64,000 bases of DNA. Source: Hydnum rufescens UP504. Its lineage: Eukaryota; Basidiomycota; Agaricomycetes; Cantharellales; Hydnaceae. Below, piece after piece: positions 11,596 through 23,548 of this stretch (position 1 is its first letter; every line of letters begins with the position of its first letter). A program made the translations under genes and the position numbers. Below the pieces are notes generated by a model. That model saw only the letters and a program-made list of their open reading frames with translations. It made no database searches and had not been told where the DNA came from. The stretch is from assembly GCA_014904985.1 (NCBI GenBank), contig MU129155.1:1-64000 (forward strand), in the 5' to 3' direction.

Positions 11596-13139
11596 AGATC
11601 TGCCCAAAATTAACTTAGGTTCCGTCCGGCAACCGGAAATATCCGTGTCAATACAAATGCAACTTGTCCGCGCAAATTTTGACAAGACATCACTTTTCAA
11701 GAATGTTTGACACAGGAAAAAACATCAAACGTACAGCGCAATATCGAAACAACATTGCACTACGAAATGAGAGTTGCCGCCAAAATCAAAATTAAGGGTC
11801 CGCTCGGCAACTCATGTTTACAGTAATGAGTCACACGAGACTTGTGTGACACAACACCGCCGTGCCGCCACCGGCGAGCTAGATGTCTGCATGTGAATTG
11901 TGAGAGGGTCTCTTCTGCCTCCCCGACCGGCCGTATCTGGGACGGTGGTGTTGATTTCAGTGTTATTTGTATGTTGGACACCGAGCCAGGATACTGCAGG
12001 ATGAGATAACCACAGGCTAAAGAAGACTTGGCCTCACGGTGCTCGTCTTCCGTAGTACGGCTGTTACAAGGATTTCACGTGAGTCTCCGGTCAATATGGG
12101 GCAGTAATCTACATATCGTGAACTGGATTCTTCAAAGGGACAACCGGGCGAGATAACAACATCCCATCCGATGTGCCCTTTTCCCAATGAATTCACCGTT
12201 ACTAGCCACATCTTTTGGATGAACTTTGCACCTTTAATGATATCTGGATAATATGACTCTTCGTTTCTCCCAGTGCCGGATGAATGGTGTCGAGTGGGCC
12301 AGAGATTATCTTCACCGTGTCCACCTGTGGTTATTTCTCTGCACTCGGCTCCGTCTTGTTGAATGATTTACTGACAACGTATGCGGGCACTGCTACAGGG
12401 GTTCCCTCACAACTTCGACCGGGCCGATTCAAACTCTGATGACGAGAATCAAAGAGACCCGGCCGAGTCCCCTCTGTGCAATGGGACAATGATCCCGTGT
12501 GAGTTTCCGGCGTACCCTGTCTGCGAGGAAGCCTTTTGTGAGTGCTCTCCCCTTATATCCCGATTGACAGAGCTGGGATACGCCAGGGGAGCGACCGTGG
12601 TGTACGGATGAACCTGATATGGTACATACCAATCATTGATCGATCCCACACCTGCAGGAAAGGTCCGAAAACGGCCAGAAAGTCGGTGTGTCCCACTCAC
12701 GTTGTTTGAATTCTTTTTGCATTTTTGTATTTTTGTATATTGTTGGACGGGGGGTGGTGCTTCGTGGAGTCTACAGGCAACATGGAAATTTACACAGGGT
12801 ATGCGGAAGTGACTAAAGCAGCCGACAAGAATATGTCTAATCGGTATGGCTGATTATTGCGCTCCATGCTCACGACTCTTGCTTCGTCCAACCTTCCGAA
12901 AATTGTGACTGCGCGTGTAAAGGTCACATATCATACCCCGCAATATCTTTTCTGCCTCCTTTGAGGCTTACATGTACGGGTGTCGGGAATTGTCATCTAC
13001 AGTCGAATACACACAACATGACGCACATGAATAAGCAATGGGAGGAGATTGTGGCTTGGGTCACTGTGACTCTATCCCAGCAGGTCAAGGCCGAGCCCTA
13101 TATCCCGGTTAAAAGGTCTGGTATTAATTCTCGGATCCA
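11583..13139. other. Intergenic left edge of the array
   Basis: No gene is recognised. Several stretches recur in later units. 11920-11990 resembles 24190-24270; 12380-12480 resembles 19640-19740 and 37975-38070; 12820-13130 resembles 20020-20360, 24270-24595, 32410-32780 and 38240-38600. This is therefore the spacer that follows each MFS copy and precedes each kinase 3' end. It lies where another transporter copy would be expected, but I cannot show transporter exons. Confidence 0.6.
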
Positions 13140-15882
13140 TTATCCCGTCTCCGAAGGAGCTTCTTTGTAGGTCTCGTAGAACACCTCCGTCGAGTAGGGG
13201 AGACGAAACTTCGCAGAATAATCCCTCCACTCTGGGATGGAAGGGAGGCTCTCCAATGGTGATGTAAACTCCCCCGACAGAGGAGAAACAACGGCGGAAA
13301 GGGAAGGCTGAGGTTCTTCATGGAACCAAGAGAGAACAAGATCCTCCGAAACTACGAAGGCTCTCAGGTATTATTCGCGTGGGGACGAGACGTAGCGTAC
13401 CTTCGAGGCTCTGGGTGTCCATCAATCCCCAGCGATAACGCTGATAGATCGGGACCCGATGGAATGAGGTCGAAGAAAGCACGACGATGCTGAGTCCGCC
13501 GTCGATCACCGAGATTAGCTCTGCTTCTTCAATGCCAGGGAGGCACATAAGTCGAACACGCCTCCCCTGTAAACCAATATTCTAGGTACACAAAGCAGTA
13601 GAACACTATGCAGAAAGAACTCATACAATTCTTTGGTGGACGCCCAAGTTTGCTTGATGGGTAAAGTATAGGCAACGCCGTATAGTGTCAATTATTAGGT
13701 TCACTGATGGTCGATTCGATCGGTCGTGATCCCAGCAGCGCTGCAAAATTTGCAAAAATGAAGGAAACGTGACTTCTTCGGTCAATGGTTCAAAGGGAGG
13801 CTGTTGGCTCAATATAGCACGCATTAGGTGTGCCTCTTTGGACAGTTGGTGGTAGGGTTCCCGGTCAAACAAGATCTATAGTGAATGGATGATTCCAGGT
13901 TAGGCACAACGCACACCATCCGGCAAGGATGGATCCCACCGCAATACAAGTGCTTGCATATGCATATATATCTGTCTCCACAGTTCTAGTGCTTTCTTCA
14001 AGAAGTTCTGGAGCCAAAAATCGCAATGACCCTCCGAAGTTCGATGAAGTGTGGCCAGTAGGTCCCCCATCAAGAATTATAGACAAGCCAAAATCACAAA
14101 TACTTGCTCTTCCTTCTCCATCGATCAACACGTTCGGCTGAGGATATAAACTGATCAGACAAGGCACCACCAGCGCTCGGTGATTCAAGCATACCCCTTT
14201 AAGATCACCGTGAATGATTGGAGGGTCGTATTCATGTAGGTATTGTAATCCCAGAGCAACGTCTGCGCACTATGAAAACCAAGCTCAGTGGGGATGGATC
14301 CCATATTCGAGTAAGCATATCGATGTGAACCCACAATAATCTCTCGATTCACACTTGGATTCTTCGCTAGAAAGCTCAACACATTACCGTGGCGGTACGA
14401 GATTGAAACGAGACCGGGTCCTTCAGGTTCTTGAGTATGACCTAACAATGTGACCACGTTCTCGTGGTGCAATCGGGCCCATATTCGCATTTCGGAATGT
14501 AGACGCTAGCTCCAATGATGAACAAAACATCCATGACACTACTGTCGGATGGAAGTACCTTTTGGAGCCTCCGTTTGGCCGTATGCTCATCTGTGTGTGA
14601 AGCACGAAGAACCTTGATAGCAACCTAGTTCATCGGCGGTCAGCACATAGGACCTCCACAAGCCATTGAGTGGGAAATGCACCGGAAGAGATCGGTTAGG
14701 ATCGTCCGGGGTAGCGAAGGGCAAGCTACCTCTCCAGACAGAAGAATAGCCACCTGTGGCGATGGGTGCTGAGCCCAAACGAACAATGCGGCCAGTCAAG
14801 TTGGGAGCTTCGGCGGGACCGGGCCGGGCATCCGTCAACGGTGGAGCAGGACTCTGTTGGAGATTCGTTAATGATGAACTGGGCCAGTTCGATCCATTTT
14901 GAGATCTGAAGAGGTGGCCATTACCGCAATTAATACTCTGCTCAACATTACAGGGGAGAGAGACCAACTTCTGCATGCGCATTTTGACCCTTGCCAGAGC
15001 CTCCTGAGCAAGGATCCCAGAGAGTTGCGGCGGGGCACCATGGGCGATGTATTCTCCCTCCCCCAATTCAACCAGATTTTCATAAATTGCCAGGCAGTAA
15101 AAATAAGAGTGATCCTGAATATGTCTGTATCAATAGCTAATGACCAGACCCGAAGGCACACACACACACCGCCGAAAACTGGGAGAAACGAGGAGATTCC
15201 CGCAATAAAACCGAGAGAAGAACACCTAGTTTATTCAACGGCGGTGGGTGTCTGAACGCAGTTGCCAAACTGCAGTGGATATGATCGTCTGGGACGTTGA
15301 TGTCGATCAAGAGATCCTGCAAGTCACAAAGATGGGCCTATAAAGTAGGGGATGCTAACGCATAATTTGGGCACAAGATAATGCACACTCACCCTGTCGG
15401 TGTTCCTGGACACCCGTAGTAAGCCAGCTAGCCCAACTGTCCGATCCATTCGAAGCCAAAGGTTGCTGTATTCTGCTCTTGCCACTTCTAGAATCACAAA
15501 ATTGAGTTTAGTTGGCGTCCCGTATTCATACCATTCCAATCCAAGGATTGTGTAAGTGGTGGGGCTTGACCCAAGGTACGGGATGAGGTCGGGCACGGCC
15601 CGTGTGATAGGATGGCGTAATGATTGCATGAGCGGATTTGTTGGCAATGGCTGGAAGTGCCTACTTGTAGACGGTGTTCAGGCTTGAGCTAATCTCTTAT
15701 TCCTTTGCCCGAACGAACCGACCTGTGGGTGAGTTCCTATGGAGAGCGGCCGAATTAGATCCTATCGATCCACACAGATCCAGAGCAACAAACATCAGAC
15801 GGAGACATCTAGAAGTTTGAAGATCAACAAGGGGTCCCCCAAACATCAGAATATACTCTACCAGCTGAGAACGGTGACGCAT
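13140..15882 (-). CDS. TKL-type protein kinase, array copy K1
   Basis: A multi-exon gene starting at the ATG at 15882 (MRHRSQLVEYILMF); the aligned start is also used in K2-K4. About 250 N-terminal residues have no recognised domain. The kinase domain follows: glycine loop ATGGYSSVWRG, an exon with VAIKVLRAS (catalytic lysine), MRIWARLHHENVV (helix C region), catalytic loop HGDLKG joined by splicing to PNVLIDGEG, CDFGLS, then FLAPELLEE and RCWDHDRSNRPS. HGD replaces the usual HRD. About 130 residues after the domain are unassigned, with GRRVRLMCLPG and a stop at 13140-13142. I see no frame break in the kinase exons. At 14938-14940 it reads CAG where the other copies have TAG. It faces MFS A across 1.15 kb. 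Substrate unknown. Confidence 0.8.
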
Positions 15883-17035
15883 CGTGTAGTTTCGTTCGGA
15901 ACCACAATGTCTTCTCAGCTGTCACTGCTACCCAGAATCGTGTGTCGATATAGTATAGCTCGAAAGACCACGAGCGAAGAAGGGCGATCAAGGTAAGTAT
16001 CTCAACGTCGCGCACGAGGCGAGGCACACTCGTGGCGAGGCTCGCCTCGTTGCGAGAGGAACTGAATTGCTTACCATAATTTCAAATGGGAGCGCGGCTA
16101 TTCGTGGTAAATGGGCTAGACCAGGGAATCGATGTTATGGTGTCGAGAGATTTTCTCTCTACGAGGGGGATCAGGCAATCATGAGGCGATGGAAGGGCTC
16201 CTGCGTCGCGCCGATAGCTTGGCACACCCTCGCCGCACAACATCGAATTGTGGATTTGTTCCGTAGTCTCCAGCCTCCAGGCCATGTGTATTGCCACTGG
16301 TAGCGGTGTGCCACATCATTTGAAGACTTCTAGATCCTAATATGAGGTCCTACGGACCAACGTGCATAGTACATACAGCCCGACCAAGCCGGCTGCAAGA
16401 ATCCCCAGAACGACGAAGGCCAAGATCACTGACCCTCACGTCGTGATTAAGTGGCATACTGGTAGTTAGGCGCGCGGTCGCCCAATCTCGGAAACTCCTT
16501 ACTGTACGATTCTCGCGAATTCTCTCATTGGAGGACCTGAGCATCTAGATTTTCATTGATGCATGAACATACCGGGGCACGTCAGAATCATCCCCATGCA
16601 TATGAAGGAGAGGACGACCGAATCTGTAACGATGTCAAGATTCAACACGGTGAAGCGAATGTTCAGAAAGATCAGGAGAGTCAGGAGTTCGAGACGTTGG
16701 GAGTATTTGAATCAAAGGGTAGGGTAGGCTGTAGCTTTGCTCCTACATACCAGCGAGGCTATCAATCAGCAAGGACATCTTCACAACGCAGCGTGAAGAG
16801 GAAATGTGAGTGCCACTTGAAAATAGCACCCGTGCACCCGTGGGAAATCCTGGTGCCAAAATAGGGTTATTACATAAGAAGTACGCCGCCACAGTGCGCA
16901 TTTCGGCCATCGGCATCGCGTGAATTCAGCGGCGGCCTTTTTCCCCACACCCTGAGATCATGTCGCCATTCAGAAGCCTACTGTCGTATAAAGCCACAGA
17001 CGTTCCTCCTCCCCATCATGTCGTAACACCTCCCA
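15883..17035. promoter_or_regulatory. Divergent intergenic region between K1 and MFS A
   Basis: This region separates the kinase start (minus) from the transporter start (plus), so both genes probably take their promoters from it. A block just upstream of the kinase ATG (15905-15925, AATGTCTTCTCAGCTGTCAC on the plus strand) is kept before all five kinase copies. The half nearest MFS A is shared with unit 3. No specific regulator site can be named. Confidence 0.55.
16987..16993 (+). promoter_or_regulatory. TATA-like box upstream of MFS A
   Basis: TATAAAG lies about 45 bp upstream of the MFS A start codon. In the aligned region upstream of MFS C (near 30494) the word reads GCACAAAG, so that copy has lost the box. 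The spacing is typical of fungal core promoters, but the start site is not known. Confidence 0.5.
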
Positions 17036-19193
17036 ATGGACGAAAAAAGCGCAAATGCATACACCGGTTCTGAGGAGGGGACTGTGGATTCGTTGGACAT
17101 GACGCCCAGTCAAGAAAGGGCGCTAAAGCGTAGGATTGACATCGCGATCATCCCTTACTGCTCTCTTCTCTATCTGCTGAGTGCGTCAGCTCTAACACAT
17201 CCATTATTCGCCGCTGAAGGATGGGTCTTTCCCGTTTCAGATTTCCTGGATCGTGTATGAGGGTTGGTTGAGTCTGTGCATGCTGGGGTCTAATGCTTTC
17301 GGTTGCAGGTCAATATCGGTCAAGCAGTTTTGGCGGGTCTTCAAAAAGATCTGCACCTAAAGGGGAACCAGTATGATATTGCTCTCACCGTCTTCTTTGT
17401 TTCGTATGTCTTCTTCGAGGTCCCCTCTAATCTTGCCCTTCGATGGCTCAAGCCTCATCGGTATGGTTGGTTTGGTCCCCACACCTATGATCTTGTTTCT
17501 CATACTATTTTTAGGTGGATCTCTTTTATTATGGTATCCTGGAGTATCGTGATGAGTACGTCTCATGTTTTTCCCAAGCCACATATTCGTAGTTTATTAG
17601 TATCTTTGACCGCTTTTAGCCCTGATGGGCGTGGTGAACAATTTTGGCGGCCTCGTCGCAACACGATTCATGCTCGGCCTCGCCGAAGGTCTCTATTGTC
17701 TCTCTGCAATTGTGCCGGAACCTTACCGCGTGTTTTTAGGTGGTCTGTTTCCAGGGATTACTTTCCTCCTCACAACATGGTATAATCGAAACGAACAGAA
17801 TTGGGCCATCTCCTTGTTCTTTGCTGGCGCTAGTCTGGCAGGTGGGTATTCCCTCTGTTTGTCTCTGAACCTCCTGCGATACGTTTTGTGCGAAAAGGTG
17901 CCTTTGGAGGAATTTTGGCGTTCGGTATCCGACACATGGCCCATGTCGGTGGGAAGGACGGTTGGTCCTGGATGTGAGTGGCCCTTCCATAGATAACTTG
18001 CTTCTTGACCACCTCACATGGCGAGGTCTCTTCTCGCGTAAATTAGATTCATTCTCGAAGGTCTTTTAACGTTCCTCTGCGCGATCCCTGCGTGGTGGTT
18101 GGTCCCGGATTTTCCTGAGGACCACAGAGTCCTGAAGGGCATCGATAGCGAACGATGGCTCCACCGGCTTGCGAAGAATCATGGTGTCACAAGTGCGCCT
18201 CTGCCATTCTCATGGCGCCAGGTTCGCAAGGCTTTTGGAGACTGGAAAACATATGTCTATGCTCTGATGTGTGACATACCTTCGTATTCTCTCGTTCTAA
18301 GCTCTGCACATCCTGATTTACGATATTCTCGCCCCCAGGTACATCGGGATTACCCAGCCGCTTTACTCCCTAGCCCTTTTCACGCCGACAATCATCAAGG
18401 AACTGGGGTACTCGAACGCAAACGCGAATTTGCTCAGTGTACCACCCTATTTTTTGGGTTCCTCACCACGCTATTGGTTGCTATTGTGTCCGATAGGCTA
18501 CTCCAACGAGGTATCTTTATCATTGGAGGGATGCTCTCTGTCATTGTTGGATACGCCATCCTCCTCACCAATGTATCGAGTGGGATCAAGTACTGTACGT
18601 CTCATGCCCAGGACGTTGCATTCCCGGATCCCGTGTTTATTGCATTTCAGTTGCGCTTTTCCTTTGTGTCGGAGGTTGCAATCCCTGCATCTCAACAGCG
18701 ATCACGTTAATAGGAAACAAGTTGGTGCACTGTCTTCTTTATAGTCTCATTTGTATTTCACCTAGTTTATCCCCGCAGCTACGGACCGGTGTACACGCGC
18801 GCAGCAGCGATGGGCTTCTTTTTCTCTGTTGGGAATTCCGCCGGCCTCATCAGCTCTAACGTGTATCCAAGCAGCGCCGCGCCTCGTTATTTCAAAGGTG
18901 CGGCCTCGATTCCGCTATCTCTTCGTCATTCCCTGAAACGTATCCAATATGTCTCAGGGCATGGTATCGCCCTCGCATTTTCCTTCCTGGCCATTGTATG
19001 CGTTTCGATTCTGATGGTTTCCAATTCGCGCGAGAACGCGCGACGCGACAGAGTCTATGGAGTTGCTGCACTTGACGGAAGTGATGCCCACCCGCGTAAG
19101 GTGTTGACTCCGGACCAAAAGGCAACTTGGGGCCTGGAGGGGCTGTCCGAGTTACAGATCATTGAGCTCGGAGATCGGCATCCAGGCGAGTGA
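17036..19193 (+). CDS. MFS transporter, Dal5/anion:cation symporter type (MFS A)
   Basis: My exon model: 17036-17180, 17241-17254, 17309-17460, 17515-17555, 17620-17688, 17740-17841, 17898-17973, 18047-18268, 18339-18594, 18651-18720, 18779-18897, 18958-19193. All borders are GT/AG. The product reads LLYLLNFLDRVNIGQA, GNQYDIALTVFFVSY, FEVPSNLALRWLKPHR, RFMLGLAEG, TTWYNRNEQNW and RGIFIIGGML, the signature order of the family that carries allantoate, nicotinate, pantothenate or biotin in yeast. About 12 membrane segments are expected. Summed exons are 1502 nt, one short of 501 codons. The missing base is in a T run at 18450-18455 (six T, seven in MFS D). This is either a real frameshift or a sequence error. 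The substrate cannot be told. Confidence 0.85.
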
Positions 19194-20363
19194 ACGCGTT
19201 CCTTTCCTTCATCGGCGGATGAAGTTTATATCGACGTTGGGCGCTCATCTTTTCGTTCCTCGCAGGGTTCCGCTATATCCTGTGAGGCTCTTTTTAATCT
19301 TCAGTGGGAATGACGATATAAAATGGTGTGAGTATCCCCTTTGTACCAATTGTATCCATTCACACCAAATTTCGCCATGTCGTTCTCGGTCTGCCTCAGA
19401 TAATAATCATCAGCTCGGTTTATGTAACCCACGGTGACCTCGAGAACCCTTGTCTCTTGTCTAACAATGTCTTATCTGTTGATATCTGTGAAGGAATCCA
19501 AGCTTCTGTCATGATCATCTTCCACCAGCCACGAGTCATGGTTATGGGTTTGCAATATTTTGACGGTGTACATGATTAATGATAATAAGATACATTCGAC
19601 ATCTCTATCGGTCGTTCCCTCTAGCTCTCTCATCGCCGGAGTCTCCGAGTGGACTGATTCAAGACTCTGGTGTCGAGAATCAAAAAACAACTGAGCGAAT
19701 CCCTCTGTGGAATACGGAAACAGTCCCTGGGAATTCCTGTTGTATCCAGCCTCTCGCTTTGTGCCCCTTTAGGTCCCGATTGACAGAGCTGATGGATTAA
19801 GGTGTGTTCACGAAGTATGTATGAAAACATGATCTGGTACAGAACCAATGGCAATCATTGATCGATCTCACACCCGGGCCACACAGTGGAAGGACCGAGA
19901 ATGGCCAGAAGGTTGATGCGCCCCACTGACATTCCTTTAATGCTCTCTGTGTTTTTGCATGGATCCCATGGAGTCTAGGGGGAAGCTCGTAAATCTGACT
20001 GGAGCGTGCGGAAGTTGACTAAAGAAGCCAACAAGAATATGTCTAATTAGTATGGCTGATTTTCCCCCTCCAATCCTTGCTTCGTTCAATGTTCCAAAAT
20101 TTGCGACTGTGCCTAGTTGATTTCTACGCATTAATCGCCCCCAGGAGTGTGTAACGGTCACATATCACACCCATGCAATATCCTTTCTTCCTCCTTCGAG
20201 TCGTACACGTACATGTGGCGGGAATTGTCATCTACAGTCGTAACTACATCATACACATAACATGAAGCACATGAATAAATAACGGAAGGAGACTGTGGCT
20301 TGTGTCACCATTCGACTCCATACATCCCGGTTAAGAATTCTGGTATCGATTTTCATCCCGGCA
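19194..20363. other. Spacer between MFS A and K2
   Basis: No gene. The first ~850 bp recur after MFS D (37506-38230); the last ~340 bp recur before every kinase 3' end. The two flanking genes converge here, so it should hold both transcript ends. An AAUAAA-like or other specific signal could not be assigned. Confidence 0.6.
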
Positions 20364-22939
20364 TTATGCCGTTGACGAAGTCGTCTTGTTGTAGGTCTCG
20401 TAGTACACCATCGATGAGTAGGGGAGGCGAAATTTCGCAGAGTATTTTCTCCAGTCTGGGATAGAAGGGACACTCTCCAATAAGGATATGTAGATTTCCC
20501 CGAGAGAGGGGAAATAACGGCAGAAAAAGAATGCTGACCTTCAAAGCGCCAAGGGGGAAGTGAATCTGCTGAAACCACAAAGTCTCCGTCAGGTATCATT
20601 TGGATTTGAGAATGAGATGCCTCACACCTTGAAGGTTCTGCCCATTCATGAATTCCCAGTGATAACGCTGATAGATGGGAACCCAGTGGAAATGGGTCCA
20701 AGAATCCACAAAAATACTCAGTCCACTGTCGGCGACCGAGATCAAGTTTGCTTCTTCAATGCCAGGGACGCACGTAAGTCGAACACGTCTCCCCTGTAAA
20801 CAAATAATCTAGGTGCGCAAGCAGTAGAACGCTATCCAAAAGGAATACCTACAATTCCTTGGTGGACGCTCAAGTTTGCTTGATGGGTAAAGTATAGGCA
20901 GCGCTGTATAATGTCGATGATTACGTTCAATGATGGCCGATTCGATGGGTGGGGATCCCAGCAGCGCTGCAAATTTTGCAAAACTGAAGGGAAGGTAACT
21001 TCTTCGGTCGATGGTTCATAGGGAGGCTGATGGGTGAATATAGCAAACATAACTTGTACATCTGACCGGTCTTGGTAGGGCTCCGGTCAAACAAGATCTG
21101 CAATGAATGGATGGTTCCAGCTCAGACACAAAGCACAGCGTCCGGTAACAATAGATCCCACCGGAATACAAGTACATCCATAAGCAAATATATCTGTCTG
21201 CACAGTTCTAGCCCTGTGTTCTTGAAGTTCGGGAGCCAAAAATCGCAATGAACCTTGGTTGTTCGATGAGGTGTGGCCAGTAGGTTCCCCATCAAGAATT
21301 ATAGACAAGCCAAAATCACAAAGACTCGCCCTTCCGTCTCCATCGATCAGCACGTTGGGCTAAGAATATAGACCGATCAGATAAAGCACCACCATGGCTC
21401 CGTGGATTCAAGCATACCCCTTTAAGATCACCGTGTATGATTGGAGGGTCGTGTTTATGTAGATATTGTAATCCTAGTGCAACATCGGCGCACTATAAAA
21501 ATCCGGCTCAGTGTAGGATGAAGCCCATATTCGAGTGGAAGTATCTGGATGTAAACGCACAATAACCTCTCGATTCACACTTGGATTGTTCGCTAGAAAG
21601 CTCAACACATTACCCCGAGGGTACAAGATTGAAACAAGACCAGGCCCCTCGGGTTCTCGAGTATGACCTAACAATCTGACCACATTATCGTGGCGCAATC
21701 GGACCCATATTCGCATTTCTCTATGCACACGCTGTGTCCAATTATGAACAAGACATCCATCGCATAATTGTGGGATAGAACCACCTTGCGGAGCTTGCGT
21801 TCGGCTGTGAGTTCATTCGTGTGCGAAGCACGAAGCACCTTGATAGCAACCTAGTTCATCGGTTGTTAGCATCTAGGGCTTCCGGAAGCCATCAATTGCA
21901 GGGAGTACCCGAAGCGATCCGTTAGGGTCGTCAGGGTGGCGGAGGGTAAGCTACCTCTCCAGACAGAGGAATAGCCACCGGTGGCGAAGGCCGATGAATC
22001 CAAACGAACAATGCGGCCGGTCAAGTCGGGAGCTTCGGCGAGACCGGATTGGGCATCCGTCAGACTCGACTTATTTTGGGATCTGAAGATGTGGTCATCA
22101 CCGCAATTAATACTCTACTCAACATTACATACTCAACATTACAGAGGAGAGAGGTCAACGTCTGCATGCGTATTTTGACCCTTTCCCGAGCCTCGTGAGC
22201 AAATTGCGGTGGGGCACAAGCACGATCGATGTATTCTCCCTCCCCTAACTCAACCAGATTCTCATAAATTGCTAGGCAGTAAAAGTAGGAGCTATCCTGA
22301 ATATGTCTAGATCAGTAGTAAGTCCCAGGCTCGAGGGCGCACACACACCGTGTACTCCGAGTACTCCGAGAAACGAGGGAATTCCAACAATAAAACCGAT
22401 AGAAGAACACCTAGCCTGTGCAACGGCGGCGGCTGTTTGAATGTTATGGCCAATGTACGGTAGATATGATGGTCCAGGGCATTGACGTTGACTATGAGAT
22501 TCTGCGAGTGGGCAATCTGGCCTATAAAGTAGCGAATGCTAAGGCATAATTTGAGCACAAGACAATGTATATTCACCTGGTCGGTGGTTCCTATCGGTCT
22601 ATTCGAAGCCAAAGGTTCTTGTCCTCCGCTCTTCCCACTTCTAGGGTTACAAAATTGAGTTTAGTTGGCGGCCAACATTCCCACCATTCTAATCGAAGGA
22701 CTCTTGAGGTGGTGGGGCTTGACATGAGGTCTGGGATGACGTCGGACACGGCGCCTGTCCAAGGAACGTGCCATGATTGCAGCGGATTTGTTAGTGGTGA
22801 CTGCCAGTGGAGAGCGGTCAAATGAGATCCTGTTGACCCATGCAGATTCAGAGCAACACACATAAAAAACTTGGACATCAACACGGGGTTCCGTAACCAT
22901 CTGGGTATACTCTACCGGCACAGAAAGGCTCCCATCCAT
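20364..22939 (-). pseudogene. TKL-type kinase, array copy K2 (type B, frameshifted)
   Basis: The start at 22939 (MDGSLSVPVEYTQMV) aligns with K3. The kinase motifs are present: GYSSVWRGSL, VAIKVLRAS, RLRHDNVVRLLGH, HGDLKG, NVLIDGDG, CDFGLS, FLAPELQEH and a C-lobe RCWDPHPSNRPS. One G is missing at 21934-21936, where K3, K4 and K5 have four G; this shifts the frame in the exon right after the glycine loop. The N-terminal exons are also degraded near 22860. The copy is therefore probably dead, although its catalytic exons are still well kept. The C-terminal stop is at 20364-20366. Confidence 0.75.
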
Positions 22940-23548
22940 CGTGTGGTGTCGTTCGGAACCACAATGTCTTCTCAGCTGTCACTATCCAGAACTGGAGAAG
23001 AAGGATGGTGAAAGTAACGATGAGGCGAGCGCTGTCAAATTGTCGCGAGGGAAACCGAATGGCTTATCATAATTCCAAATAGGCGCGAGTGTGTAGTATT
23101 GCACTCGACCATGGGCCACACCGGGGAATCGGCGGTGTCGAGAGGATTTTCTTTGTATGAGGGTATCAGGCAAAAGGGCTGAGATGACAACGGGCGGGCG
23201 CGTCGCGACTGTCGTGCAGACGGTAGCCAAACCGCCGTATTTATGGATCCGGGCCGTAGTCTCCGGTAGAGCCACTCTTTCACCGCCCCGCACCGTCCAA
23301 TGACCAAAAGGTGATTTTCTTGCTCAGTTTTCCCCCAAGCCATTATTTCCTAGGCGAAAATGTGGAACTTATTGCCATATACGTCCCTGCCAAACCGAAA
23401 CACCATAGGTGTCGTGTTGGACGAGTATTACCTCCAAGAAACCAGTTTTGAGTCATTTGCTTCCGGTTTCTGATGTGCGCGGCCTTTCCATACATGTAAA
23501 TAACTGGCTTCTTGACCACCTGGCGAGATCTCTCCTCCACTACATTAG
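22940..23548. other. Type-B junction between K2 and truncated MFS B
   Basis: Similarity to transporter sequence begins near 23471, at what was the end of exon 7. The sequence before it is kinase-side intergenic DNA. The same join occurs near 35965 in unit 4, with matching sequence on both sides (23300-23470 and 35775-35960). The deletion of transporter exons 1-7 therefore predates the copying of type-B units. Confidence 0.7.

Noticed and set aside
11760..12020. Sixth transporter copy at the left edge
   Set aside because: Only a short stretch resembles 24190-24270, which itself lies beyond recognisable transporter exons. No transporter motif was found.
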